Origin: Turbatrix aceti
Lineage: Eukaryota; Nematoda; Chromadorea; Rhabditida; Panagrolaimidae
Reading direction: 5' to 3'
DNA: 64,000 bases
Assembly: GCA_963969345.1 (NCBI GenBank)
Contig: OZ017769.1
Span: 8,249,725 to 8,313,724, forward strand
The notes below the pieces were generated by a model. The model had not been told where the DNA came from and did no database searches. It was given only the letters and a program-made list of their open reading frames with translations. Shown here piece after piece: positions 37,116 to 47,802 of the stretch (position 1 is its first letter; each line of letters begins with the position of its first letter). A program made the position numbers and the translations under genes.

Positions 37116-37604
37116 ATGCAAGCACTCTTAACAGTGCTATTTTTTTATCTTTTTTTCAACACAATAACAGCATCAAACACTTCGCCCACCGTCGATGTTA
37201 TTTGCGAAAAAAATAAACTGATTGCTCATACTACAAATGCGATTAAAGCGCTGGTGCGCATTCGTCATCGACATAAAGCTTTTAACATCACTCAAGCGTT
37301 GTTCACGACAGAACTGCCAAATGAATTATTGCTTTCAAAAACACTAATTCATATAACCGTCAGTAACAAAATAGGAACAACAGTTGACGCCACCACCACT
37401 TGCATGCCTATCGGCAATTGTAATCATTCAGCGATATCAATGATCTTAATGCCTCACTGCTGGTCATTTTCTACCCATGTTATACTTATCATATTTTCCG
37501 GAATGCTGCTTTCATTTACCGCATGTACCGTCATCCGCCGATACCGTCAACACTCTCTTCAACACTCTCTGTCGATTCCTGTGTCCTCTAAAATGAAACA
37601 AAAA
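37116..37604 (+). CDS. Small type I membrane protein exon (leader A)
   Basis: 163 codons ending at a GTGAGT donor; the open frame runs to 37688 if not spliced. Residues 1-20 form a signal peptide. An ectodomain of about 100 residues with four or five cysteines and N-glycosylation sites follows, then one membrane helix (VILIIFSGMLLSFTACTVI) and a basic tail. No known family is recognised. It is clearly similar in spacing of Cys, Asn and hydrophobic residues to exon C at 41241. The donor is phase 0 and could join in frame to the glycoprotein exon at 38539, giving a two-part membrane polyprotein; that is inference. Confidence 0.6.
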
Positions 37605-37722
37605 GTGAGTTATATATTTCGAACGTTGCGGTTACACTGGGATTTCGAAACAACACAATGTAATCAGTGTTTGGCACACAAACTGTAGTAGTGCGTCATC
37701 AAGTAGTGTACAGCATAATATG

Positions 37723-37817
37723 ATTTTACTTTACTTTACTTTACTTTACTTTATTACTCTTACTCGTGCATAATTACTCATCACAAAGTTAAAGAAACAG
37801 TGATGAGGTATCGAGAG
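37723..37817 (-). repeat. Inverted copy of the (GTAAA)n-tailed repeat
   Basis: Reverse complement of the 31653-31735 repeat, here with a longer (TTTAC)n run. It lies in the intron after leader A, so it is probably an independent insertion. Confidence 0.6.
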
Positions 37818-38060
37818 TATAATATGATTATATGTTTATATACAAGGTGTTCGATGTTAATATATAACTGTTACAAGCATTTTTTTAACAAAACAATTAA
37901 ACCATGAGGATTTCAGCGAAACCAAAAATTATATACAATAACTATAGACGGTATTTGAATTTTTTATTTGAATTTTTTTGACACCACTTTTTTGCATGTC
38001 GTTTTCACAAGTTAGTTCTAAAAAAAAATGTAAAAATTATTCATTTTCGGATACTCTCAG

Positions 38061-38130
38061 TTTGATTCTGAACCCAAAATCCATAAAAAAAGGGGCGCCG
38101 CGCCGGTGGCTCAAACTTGTTCAGAAATCA
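38061..38130 (+). repeat. Intron repeat, copy 1
   Basis: TTTGATTCTGAACCCAAAAT with CCATAA, then CTCAAACTTGTTCAGAAATC about 45 nt on. The same two blocks, same order and orientation, recur at 42072-42131 in the intron before transposase exon 3. Confidence 0.75.
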
Positions 38131-38538
38131 TAAGTGCAGTCTTGTTTTTGTTAAGATTTTAGAGCAACGGTAAAAATAAAAAGACCTTGACATTGACGTG
38201 CGGCCCAAAGCCAAAAAATTTTAGTTTTGTTTTGGCTCCTGTATCGCCGCCTAAGGCAGCCATCTAAAGACAAAAAACTTTTTGTGTTCCTAAATGTCTA
38301 TAGTTAGTGTAATATTTTTGGATTCGTTGAATCCCGCCTGTTTTATTATAATTGTGTTGTTAAAAAAATGCTTGCGGTGAAGACAACAAAAAAATCAGAA
38401 TCAGGCGTATTTTTTTACTTTTCTATTTTTCTGTAATCCCACAAGTATGTTTTTGTCAATATGGTACTCACTTTATTTAAAATGACAAAATGAAAACATT
38501 TTTTTAAACGCCATTTTTTTACAACACATTTTTTTCAG

Positions 38539-40116
38539 CACGTCGCTACCGCTAACGCTTCTATTTTGATTTCCTGTTGCACAATATTGCTCATATTCCA
38601 AACGGTTCAAGGATGTGACCTTTCATCAAGCCTACAAGCTAATGTTAAAAATTGCAACAAAATTGGGGGGTTTCAAAAATGCAAATGGTTTGATAGAACT
38701 GAACTTACTATCCCGAACAAAGGCGAGGCCTGCATTTTATTAAACAACCCCAACGATGAATTAGCCTCCGTTTTAAAAATAAGTGCCGAGACACAAGCTT
38801 CCTGTATACCTACCGAGATACGTACGTTCCAGCCGTCAAAGTTCAGAGTAGAATCAATTATGCACTGCCCGGGCGTCAAAGATTGTCACAATACTAGATG
38901 CTCGAGTATCACGCCGAACGAATCAATATCTGAATTGCGAATCGCCAACCGTTATTACGGTAATACATACTGCGCCGAGGGTGATGCATCGTTCTTCACA
39001 AACCAATGCGTATTACCCGGCAACGGCTGTATATTCTACAAAATATACGCGATACCCATAAATGGTAGCCGGTCTCTAAACTTTTTTGAATGTCAAAACT
39101 GGCAATTAAGTGCTGTTCTTAACATAACAATTACGTCAAGCAATTGGACGAAAACGAAGACGTATCATTTGCATGAACTACAGAGCATTCAAGACTCTTC
39201 AATCACAGCCCGATTAATTGAAATCCGCCGACCTATGTCGGCTGAACTGCCACTATCTTCCCTTGCATTTTTATCTGATACAACCAAAACATCGTATTTA
39301 TATAAGGAGGCGATTAGGCAGGCGAAATTGATCAACTGCAATAGCAGCGGATGCCAAATTGAACCCGACGTGTGCTCATGCCATGTAGCAGATAGCACTG
39401 TGTCATGTGGATGTCATGATCAAACCGAACTTTTGAATCAATTTCACAAGCACACGCTTCCAACAAACATAGGTGACGCATGGGTAAAAATGCATAACAA
39501 AAAACCTGTAGTGACATTAGGAACATCCGTTGTTATTCAAGTAGATGCTGTAGCTGCAGCAACGTTTGAAAATCTTGGTGTCTGCCAGCTAAACAACGTT
39601 TCGTTGACTGGATGTGCGGGATGCTCTGAAGGCGCAGATTTCATCGTAAACTGCCAAGCATCTGATGCACCTATTCTTGCTCATATTGCATGTGATGAAC
39701 AATATTGGGCAGTCCGATGCGACGGTAACGAACACAGTATGCGATTTTTTTCAAATTCTAGGCGCGTGGATACAAAATGCACCCTAACATGCCCTCTTAG
39801 TAAATCAGAATTTCAACTACGCGGGGCACTCGATTTTATTAAACATCCAAGTGGCTGGACATCCGTCCATGGTAAAGGGGAAGAAAACATAGGAAACATG
39901 AAATTTATTACAGATTTTTTTGATCATCTATCGACGCGCATTTTTATTATCATAATCTTAGTGGCCTTCATTGCAATCTTGATTTGTCATAATTTTTCTT
40001 CGTCGTTAGTTCAACACAAGTTCTCGAATTACATTTTGTTCATTTTGATTGTTTTTTATTTGTCTTATTTATCATGCGTTTCTTTAAATGTTTTTTTTGT
40101 TTTGTGTTACTTTTGA
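38539..40116 (+). CDS. Envelope-like fusion glycoprotein (class II / phlebovirus-G2 type)
   Basis: Open frame of 525 codons from a TTTTTCAG acceptor to TGA. A hydrophobic segment near the start looks like an internal signal sequence ending before a Cys. About 440 ectodomain residues follow, with some 35 cysteines (several CxC and CxxC groups), multiple N-glycosylation sites, and a late NVSLTGCAGC block like the Phlebo_G2 domain of bunyavirus-type and retroelement envelopes. A membrane anchor (IFIIIILVAFIAILIC) and a second hydrophobic stretch close the frame. Family assignment rests on cysteine pattern and overall plan. No stop or frameshift interrupts the frame; function is untested. Confidence 0.6.
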   Translation, partial: HVATANASILISCCTILLIFQTVQGCDLSSSLQANVKNCNKIGGFQKCKWFDRTELTIPNKGEACILLNNPNDELASVLKISAETQASCIPTEIRTFQPSKFRVESIMHCPGVKDCHNTRCSSITPNESISELRIANRYYGNTYCAEGDASFFTNQCVLPGNGCIFYKIYAIPINGSRSLNFFECQNWQLSAVLNITITSSNWTKTKTYHLHELQSIQDSSITARLIEIRRPMSAELPLSSLAFLSDTTKTSYLYKEAIRQAKLINCNSSGCQIEPDVCSCHVADSTVSCGCHDQTELLNQFHKHTLPTNIGDAWVKMHNKKPVVTLGTSVVIQVDAVAAATFENLGVCQLNNVSLTGCAGCSEGADFIVNCQASDAPILAHIACDEQYWAVRCDGNEHSMRFFSNSRRVDTKCTLTCPLSKSEFQLRGALDFIKHPSGWTSVHGKGEENIGNMKFITDFFDHLSTRIFIIIILVAFIAILICHNFSSSLVQHKFSNYILFILIVFYLSYLSCVSLNVFFVLCYF

Positions 40117-40556
40117 GCAAGTGTAATAAAAAACAATGACTAGTATGTCGGTATGTGGCATCTAAAATGTTTTGTTAACAGTTTTGTGAAAACGACTATT
40201 GAAAATAAAAATGATCAGCAATTGTTTTGTAACATAAATATCCTCATTTATGTTGCAAGTTCTACAGCACAACCAACAACGATTCATTCGTATCGAGGTA
40301 CAGTACAATAAAAGCCACAAACCCGATGAACAAATAACTTTCGGAATTTTTTCAATTTGCCTGTCAATGACTTCAACTTCCGGCAGGCTACATTTGATGT
40401 TCTCTCTTCGTACAGAAAACTCACCAAATGATCTAACTTGTATAAATAATGTTTAGCCGTCAAATAAGTTCTTACAAAAATAATTTTGATTTTAAACAAA
40501 TCGAAATTATAATCGATTTGTTTAAAATCAATTGCCTAATAAGATGTATTTCTGTC

Positions 40557-40833
40557 CAAGGGTGTCAAACGGGCCGGGTCGACCGGGAAAGTTCGCGGCC
40601 CGGTTTAAAAAAAAAGAAAATTTTAGAACAAAATTTATTCAAAACGGTCAAAAATGAACCAAAAACTTGCTCATTTTGAGTAATCCTACCCCATTATGAA
40701 TAACAACGTGTATTTTTAGCTTTTCAACTCATTTTTTTCAACAAATCGGTAAAATTTTTGTAAATTTTGCTTCAAATATACCCATTGGTAAAAAGGCGGA
40801 CCGGCCGGGCCTTACCTCGAGTTCGTCCCGTTG
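40557..40833. mobile_element. hAT-like GGCCCG MITE, decayed (copy B)
   Basis: Starts CAAGGGTGTCAAACGGGCC and aligns along most of its length with copy A at 25064, including the AT-rich core. The right end stops at CCCGTTGACG without the terminal CACCCTTG, so it is truncated or joined to other repeat DNA. A GCTCC/GAGCGG-like stretch follows to about 40900. Confidence 0.8.
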
Positions 40834-41240
40834 ACGTTTTCGACCGCTCCTGAAATCGCTCAGCTCTTTGCTCCACTCCCGCTCCGCTCCTGATCCCCGG
40901 TTTTTTGTTCTTTTTTTGCAGAAGTTCCGATACACATTTAGCACGACTCGATAATAAAATGATCAGATCCGGGATAAAAATACTTTTTATTCCATCTGGC
41001 GTTTTTGTATATTGCTATATTCGGGTAAGCACGACTCGATAAAAATACTTTTACTAAAAAATAATTTTCATAGTGGCGAGGCAACGCTCACATAATAAAT
41101 ATATTCTTTCCAATTTTTCTGTTAAAATATATTTTTACGTTTACAATTTTGAATTAAAATACTATGTTTTTGTTTTATTTTAATATATTCCTCATTGTAA
41201 AACACTATGTAAACCAAAATGTTAATGTTCCGTATTTCAG

Positions 41241-44200
41241 ATGTTTGCTTTGATAGCACTGTCTTCGCTTTTCATACCGATCTTGGCTTTTCCAGTTACT
41301 CATTCTGTGACACCGGTTTTTACAAGTCTTGAATGTAAAAACTTGCGTCTGACAGCAACACTACAAAACGTGAAAAGAGCTGAGCTAATATTCGAACACA
41401 AACGTCAAAAAGTTTTATTAAAAAACGGTTTTTTTACCGCCGACATTTCTCAAGAGACATTAAAAAATTCAAAAATTCTTGTCATGGCCTACAATACAAA
41501 TGGAGTAACTAACAAAACAATCTATTGCAGAAAAAACTCCCTATTGGAAAAATCATTTACGGAAAATTCTACTTTTCAAAGAGTTTCGACGACTTTGGCA
41601 ATTGCATTTTTGATAACCGGGGTTATTGCTTGTAGCTGCGTAACATGGATTTTCCAACACAAAGCTTTTAGAAAGGCAACGATTCAAAGAGGCGGTGGAG
41701 ATCAACAGGTATGCTTTTCTCAATACACCGAATAAACATAAATAAAAAACAACTTAATACAACTGGTATGTATTTAAGATTGACTTCGATAACCCCAACG
41801 TCGCTGCATTCTTAAAAAATTATAACAGCAAAAATTTGAAAGAATATAAATGGTCTGATCCCCCCGTCGTAAAAATTCTCAAAGCTTATAATGATGGAAG
41901 TATTTCTGGATATCGCAACCTCATCCGGGAACTTGATCCGCTCATAAAAACAACCAAACCGGCTTTGTCTAGAATAATTAACAACGTAAGTTAAATAATA
42001 CACAACTCTGTTTAAACTCCACAGTAGCTAATAGCTAATATTATTTGACTTCTTAGACTTTTTATATTTTGTTTGATTCCGAACCTAAAATCCATAATAA
42101 CAAGGTATCACTTAAACTTGTTCAGAAATCATTTAAATATAAATCAGTTTATATTTAAATGATATTAATTAGTTTTGTTGGTTCCCCAAAACACACACTA
42201 GAGTACGCGCAAGTAGTACAATCAATTAGTGATCCAAATAGTCGCGACTCTTTATGCTTTCATTTAAAAATTAAAATCGAAAGATTCGTGATTAATTTTT
42301 TTTTATTTGAAAAAAAATAATAAAACTGAAAAACCAATTGCAGTTGAAAACTTTATCCATTGCAAACAAAACCGAGAAAACAAATTATGAACAAGAGAAG
42401 CAAAGCAACGATCAACAAGTAGAAGCACAACCTCAAGAAGAAGACAAGCAACACCAAGATGCGCAAGCTCTGAACCTCATTGTAAGTACTATTATAAATA
42501 TACAGTAGCGACCAAAAGTTTAAAGACAAACCAAAAGTTTAAGTGTATTTGCTACCTTTAAACGCAATGCTTCAGACTGGTATTTTTTTGACAAACACCC
42601 TTACGCATACCTTTAACATTGCAAAGTTTCGGACAAATTGGATTGGAACCAAATTTTTGCCGTCCTAATTTGTTGTCGGGGGGTGTTCAAAAGTTTAAGG
42701 ACAAGTTGTTTCACCGGCATTTTTGAAAAGTTTTTCTGTCGGTACATACCTTTATATTGCAGAATAATTGATTATTATGTGTGACTCATTGTTTGGTAAC
42801 GATACAGAAATTTCCCGGAAAAACAGAGGGCGACTGGCTTCGTTTAGTGATGTCATGAGGTACTCTCATTGTATTAAACGCAAAATACCCATTATTTGAC
42901 CCCGAATTTTGTGCAAGATGAAAATCAAAATTCATTATGTCAAGCAGAGTGTAGGCAACATTTTACAGTCACAGGACTTGTTTTCACAGCTCGTTGTTTG
43001 CCGGGATTTTCATTTTTATCAACTTGGGTGAACTTGAGGTTCTCCCAAAACATGCAAAAAAAATTTCTTGAAAATATGCGTCACAACAGCGTGTTGGTTA
43101 ACTTTCAGGACACTGTATGGAGTAAGTACAATCATTTTAGGCCCTTTATGAGACAACAGAGTTGATATCGGAAACACAATATCCCCGAATTCTACTAGAG
43201 AGCCTGGATTTTTGATTTTTTAGAGCGCCTGGATTTTACCGAAATACCAAACAATGAGTCACACATAATAATCAATTATTCTGCAATATAAAGGTATGTA
43301 CCGGCAGAAAAACTTTTCAAAAATGCCGGTGAAACAACTTGTCCTTAAACTTTTGAACACCCCCCGACAACAAATTAGGACGGCAAAAATTTGGTTCCAA
43401 TCCAATTTGTCCGAAACTTTGCAATGTTAAAGGTATGCGTAAGGGTGTTTGTCAAAAAAATACCAGTCTGAAGCATTGCGTTTAAAGGTAGCAAATACAC
43501 TTAAACTTTTGGTTTGTCTTTAAACTTTTGGTCGCCTTAAAAATGTGTATTTCATTACAATACATACACTTTTTTATCGTACAAAACTAATGTTAGATTT
43601 ACAAAATTCAGAACATAAAAGGGGGTGCGTTTCGTATGAAAAGGTTAATTTGAATTTATTATACTAACAGGGTAAAATAACTGTAAATGTGACTGTAAAT
43701 AATTTATTAGGCACAAATCAAGAAAGCAGCCGAATCAATCGCAAATTGGGGTGTTCAACTGCAGAAATTATTTGTTAGCGATGACATTATTGATGAAGTG
43801 AGCGAAGTTATTCAACAAGCTAACAATATTTCGCTAGGCATTGGATGCCGTCTACCTGAAGTTAATAATTGGTCACTAAATTTAAATAACAGACTTGATC
43901 GAAGTCATATTTTGTTAAGAACGAAAACAGGACTCTATCGTTTCAATCCATACGGATTTCGAAATGGAAAACACCGCTACAGATGCTCAAAATGCAGTGT
44001 CAACATTTGGCGTATCGAAGACAAATTATTAGGAAACCCAACTCACAAGTGTAAAGGACTAACAGACGAAGAAATAATGCTGATAGAAACAAGCAGAGAA
44101 GGCCGGCTTGCATGTAAAAATGGCATGAAACCACAAAACAGTTACGCAATGACATTCAAAAAAGCACTGAAAGCCGGTATAGAACGCGCAGTTCGAGTGT

Positions 44201-46773
44201 ACCACCGAGAAATCCCGTCTCTTGAAAGCTGGTATCGAAAGAGTTTCCCTTCTATAGAATTCGGAAGTTTGCCTGACAAATACAAAACGATCAGAAGCGG
44301 TGGTGAAGAAGTTCGTTGGTGTTTATTAGACACGCCAGAGATTTGCATTTTTGCTACGGATGAGGGCCTTCGTAATCTTGCTCAGGGTCCGATTTTAGCA
44401 GTAGATGCAACTTTCGATACTGCCCCCGAGACTGCGCTTCAAACATTGTATTTTCAAGCTCTATTGAAAGGCAGCGATGAAAGAGACGAATGGGTGCCAG
44501 TCCTTCACGCACACATGCGCTCGAAAGATCAAGCATCGTATGATATTGTGATCAACGCCATACTTAAAAAATGGGAAGAATTAAACGTTGTCCCCACATT
44601 CGAAAGAGTGCATTGCGACTACGAAGTCGCACTTGCAGAATCACTTAAAAAGTTAAATGGGCCGGACAAAGTTTTCGGTTGCTTATTTCACTATTCGCAA
44701 AACATCTTTCGGTAAGAATAATGTTTAAAATTTGATTTTATAATTTTTTATATGTTTTCAATTTCAAATTATAAAGTATTTACTTTCTGTCTAGTATTCC
44801 TGATTCTTGCTAAATCAGCGATTTTTTATACTTTTTTGCCTTTTAAAAAGCACCACAATACATTGTCACTGACATGAATTCTTTTTCTTAAGTATTTTTT
44901 TGTACAAAATTCAAAGTTAAAGAGATGACTGCTTTGACTGCTACTTATAGTCCAAAGTTGGAGTCCGTTAGAAAGCAGTATAATTTCTTAGCAGTTGTTA
45001 AAAAATATGTATTCATGCATTGACAAAAAATTTAGGCACATGGGAAGTTGCGGTTTACTAAGTTATTACAAAATGGAAGAGGATGAAGCTCAGCAAAACA
45101 TTATACGCAGATGGATTAGGCAGCTTTGTGCACTGCCGTTTTTACCAACATCCGCTATGTATTATCTGTATGATAATTTATTGTGCAACCCACCACAACG
45201 ACCTGATTACTTTCCAAAAAACGAGTGGCCTAGACATGAACTCATTAGGTTTGCCGATTATGTAAGAGCCGAATGGTTCAGCAACCGACTGCAATCGAAC
45301 GTCAACAGAATGTTGTCCTACAAACTTGGACGAACAACAAATACTAATGCCTGCGAGGGTTTCCATTCAGGTTTAAAGCATAAATTCGGTACGTATGCAA
45401 AATTCCAAAACATTTCATAAAAGATGCACAAAAACCAGTTCCTTTTTTATTTAATGCATGTTAACTTTCAGGAACACATGAACGTCTGTCAGAGTACATG
45501 GAAAAAGCCCAATCTCTAAGCGAAATTTGGGAGGCTAGACTGTATTCGCTTAAAGGCGAAAATCCTGGAACACGTCTACAGGCTTCGCGGTACAGAAAAT
45601 TAGAGCAAAGACGAGCGGCATATGAATCGAGTTTTGAAGAAGCGATAAAAAGTGTTGATCCTAAGAAACGAATTAATATTTACTACGAACACGTCAACCG
45701 TATGTCTTACTTAATTCATGAAATTCATACAAAATCCTTGAAAACTACAAAACAGTTCAAAACAGCCGTGCGTAAGCGTTATCGACAAGCAGATCATAAT
45801 GCCCCGGCAATGAAAAAGGCGAAACTAAATGATAACAATGGCTGCGATTCTGAAAAACATCAGGACATTGTTAAAAGCAATACAGATGTGGAAGAAAATG
45901 AAGCTATTATTGTGGATGAAGACGGTAATGAATTTATGTTGAATAATAACGAAAACGACGACGAAAACGACAACACAGACGAAGAATTGGATATCATGTT
46001 GGATGAAGACGATGAGAACTACACTGAAGAGCAAATCAACCTAATGATGAATGAAAACGATAAAATTATTATACCACCTTTTGATTTCCCAATTTTGCCA
46101 ATACATGATGTCATCAAGGTTACGGATTATTTGCCACTACATCCATACAATCCTCCAACAAAAAGCTGGTGCGAAGATCGTTGCAAAATTCTTCGAGAAC
46201 CACCATACAACACAAACATTCATTTTCATGAGTATGTCCTATTTAACAGATTCCGGGGAGAAGACATTCGCCACTGTGAACCAGGAATGATTGCGGGTAT
46301 AGAAGGAGACGGAAATTGTGGCTATCGTGCCATAAGTTTTGCTATCACAGGTAAAGAAATATACCACTCTACCTTCCGGCGGCTGGTTTGTGATTTTGTA
46401 CAACAGAAGTGTCCTAAAATCGTCTTGACACACGATGAACACATCCTGCGAGATTTAGAAATTCATCGATCTGGGAAAGACACTTCAGGCCAAAACCGAC
46501 ATTGGGTGTCTTTGGGACATCTCACAGCGCTGTCCCTAATTCTTGATATAAATATCCATTCCTATTGGGGTAAAAACAAAAAGTCCCGACCAATATGGCA
46601 ACCCGCAATCCAAATTGGTACGTGTTTTTGGTGAACCTTAATTTGTAACATCATCTTTTTTAATTGCAGACAACGACACCTTTCCAAAGCCACTGACAGT
46701 GTTGTTCGATTACAGTAGTAAATGTCACTACAATGTCGTCAAAGGTATTAAATTTGCAGAAAAAGAGCTATAA
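41241..46773 (+). CDS. MULE transposase with C-terminal OTU protease domain (membrane-leader exon C first)
   Basis: Exons 41241..41708, 41779..41985, 42344..42481, 43711..44711, 45036..45388, 45472..46617 and 46670..46773 join in frame. Exon C (41241) is a signal peptide, short two-Cys ectodomain and membrane helix; whether it belongs to the transposase product is unsure, and an alternative first exon may exist. Exons 2-3 encode helical and Gln/Glu-rich segments. Exon 4 has a FLYWCH-like finger (YRCSKCS...HKC) and the MULE core: first Asp in ILAVDATFD, second in VHCDYEVAL. Exon 5 gives the Glu motif NACEGFHSGL. Exon 6 has an acidic linker, then OTU GDGNCGYRAIS (Asp, Cys) and HWVSLGHLTALS; exon 7 gives the OTU His in CHYNVV. 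All catalytic positions are present, so an active protein is plausible. Confidence 0.82.
42072..42131 (+). repeat. Intron repeat, copy 2
   Basis: Second copy of the segment at 38061-38130, with about ten differences in the shared blocks. It lies in the intron between exons 2 and 3 of the transposase gene. Confidence 0.75.
42501..43539. mobile_element. Tc1/mariner-like foldback element in a transposase intron
   Basis: Begins after a TA with CAGTAGCGACCAAAAGTTTA and ends with the near reverse complement TAAACTTTTGGTCGCC. The two arms of about 300 bp match almost perfectly and enclose a unique middle of about 400 bp that has no transposase frame. Long near-identical arms suggest recent insertion. 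It sits wholly within the intron between exons 3 and 4, so it need not disrupt the host transposon. Confidence 0.85.
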
Positions 46774-47802
46774 ACGTTTTTCAATCGTTTTCGTTTCACA
46801 AAATTGTCAGTTTTATCAGTTTATCAGTATTATCAGTTTTTTTTTCTGTGATCGCCTTGATTTTTGTCTGCTTTTTTGAAATTTTTATTGCATCCCCACA
46901 GTATATCCCAAGGAAAAAAAAAGAAATCATTTCTTGATCCTTCCGTAAAAAAAAGGATTTTATAACACAATTCGCAACAAAATGCGATAGAAAAACCCAT
47001 CTTTTTTATCAATATTTTTGTCTACAATGCCCAGCCAGACGCTCAATCCAGAAACAGAATATTGCTTGTCTACTATCACCGTCCTTCGTATTAATTATTT
47101 ACTTGTTAATAAGAATACAATAAATTTGTTTCGATTTGTGAGATAAAAAAAGCATCGGAATTTGCAAAATTGAAAAAAGGAACGCGCATTATGCGTGTTC
47201 CGCGCACACGGACAATCGACTGGAACAAGTGTGTGTAAAATCTACGCTCAAAACGTAAAAGTTTGCCTCCGTTCCAGAAAGACCGACAAACTATGCAGCG
47301 TGACAACGCAGCTGAACAATCAATGTACGCACGATCGTCTGTCCGTGTTACTGGAACAAGCGTGTGGAAAGTCCACCCCGACCCAAAAAAAAGTGATATT
47401 CCACTCGAGACCCGACAGAAACCCGGGCTCGGATCGATAAAGTAACGTATGCAGAGTACTGTAATTAGGAGACCGAAATATTACTTTATTGCAAATCGTG
47501 ACATACGATATTTTATTGTTACGATATTACGATCATCGCTTGCAAAAAACATACTCTTTTACACATGAATGTGTTTTCGTAGCACTATAATTCGTACTGT
47601 GATCGACAATGTCACTCAAATCAAATTCTACAAAACTTTACAAACACAATTCACCTTTGCAAGAAAAAAAGTGTTGCTCCGCTAAAACAGTCGTCATGGT
47701 GACTAACTCGCCGCTGATAACAGCCCCTTTTGCGACCCGTTGCTTTGCGTTTTTTTTGATTGCTTTGTATTACGTTGCTTACGTGTAAGTTGAGTTTTTA
47801 TA
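46774..47802. other. AT-rich spacer after the transposase gene
   Basis: No gene recognised. It should contain the right terminus of the large element. Visible structure: a hairpin GGAACGCGCAT/TATGCGTGTTCC at 47180-47203, and a repeated CTGGAACAAG(T/C)GTGTG block near 47219 and 47350. Confidence 0.45.

Larger units (their letters stand above)
37097..46773 (+). mobile_element. MULE-type DNA transposon carrying an envelope-like gene module
   Basis: Minimum extent from first to last coding exon; termini not located. Order on the plus strand: small membrane-protein exon A, large cysteine-rich glycoprotein exon, related membrane-protein exon C, then six exons of a DDE transposase with an OTU protease domain. 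Codons and introns are AT-rich throughout, unlike the GC-rich host genes on both sides. The introns after exons A and C share a repeated segment, tying the two halves together. Insertions by a Tc1-like foldback (42503) and a hAT MITE (40557) lie only in non-coding parts. A single composite element is inferred; chance nesting of an envelope-bearing element beside a MULE remains possible. Confidence 0.65.

Noticed and set aside
37843..37860. CAAGGTGTTCGA as a possible terminus of the large element
   Set aside because: It resembles the hAT MITE ends, but no inverted partner was found near the right end, and it lies inside an intron after leader exon A.
44712..45035. Coding continuation of the transposase upstream of 45036 (frame at 44995)
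   Set aside because: Joining there breaks the frame or brings stops; the TTTAG acceptor at 45035 restores frame and the expected MULE order.
36612..47800. Terminal inverted repeats bounding the MULE-like element
   Set aside because: Scanning 36.6-37.1 kb against 46.8-47.8 kb by eye gave no convincing pair, so none is reported.
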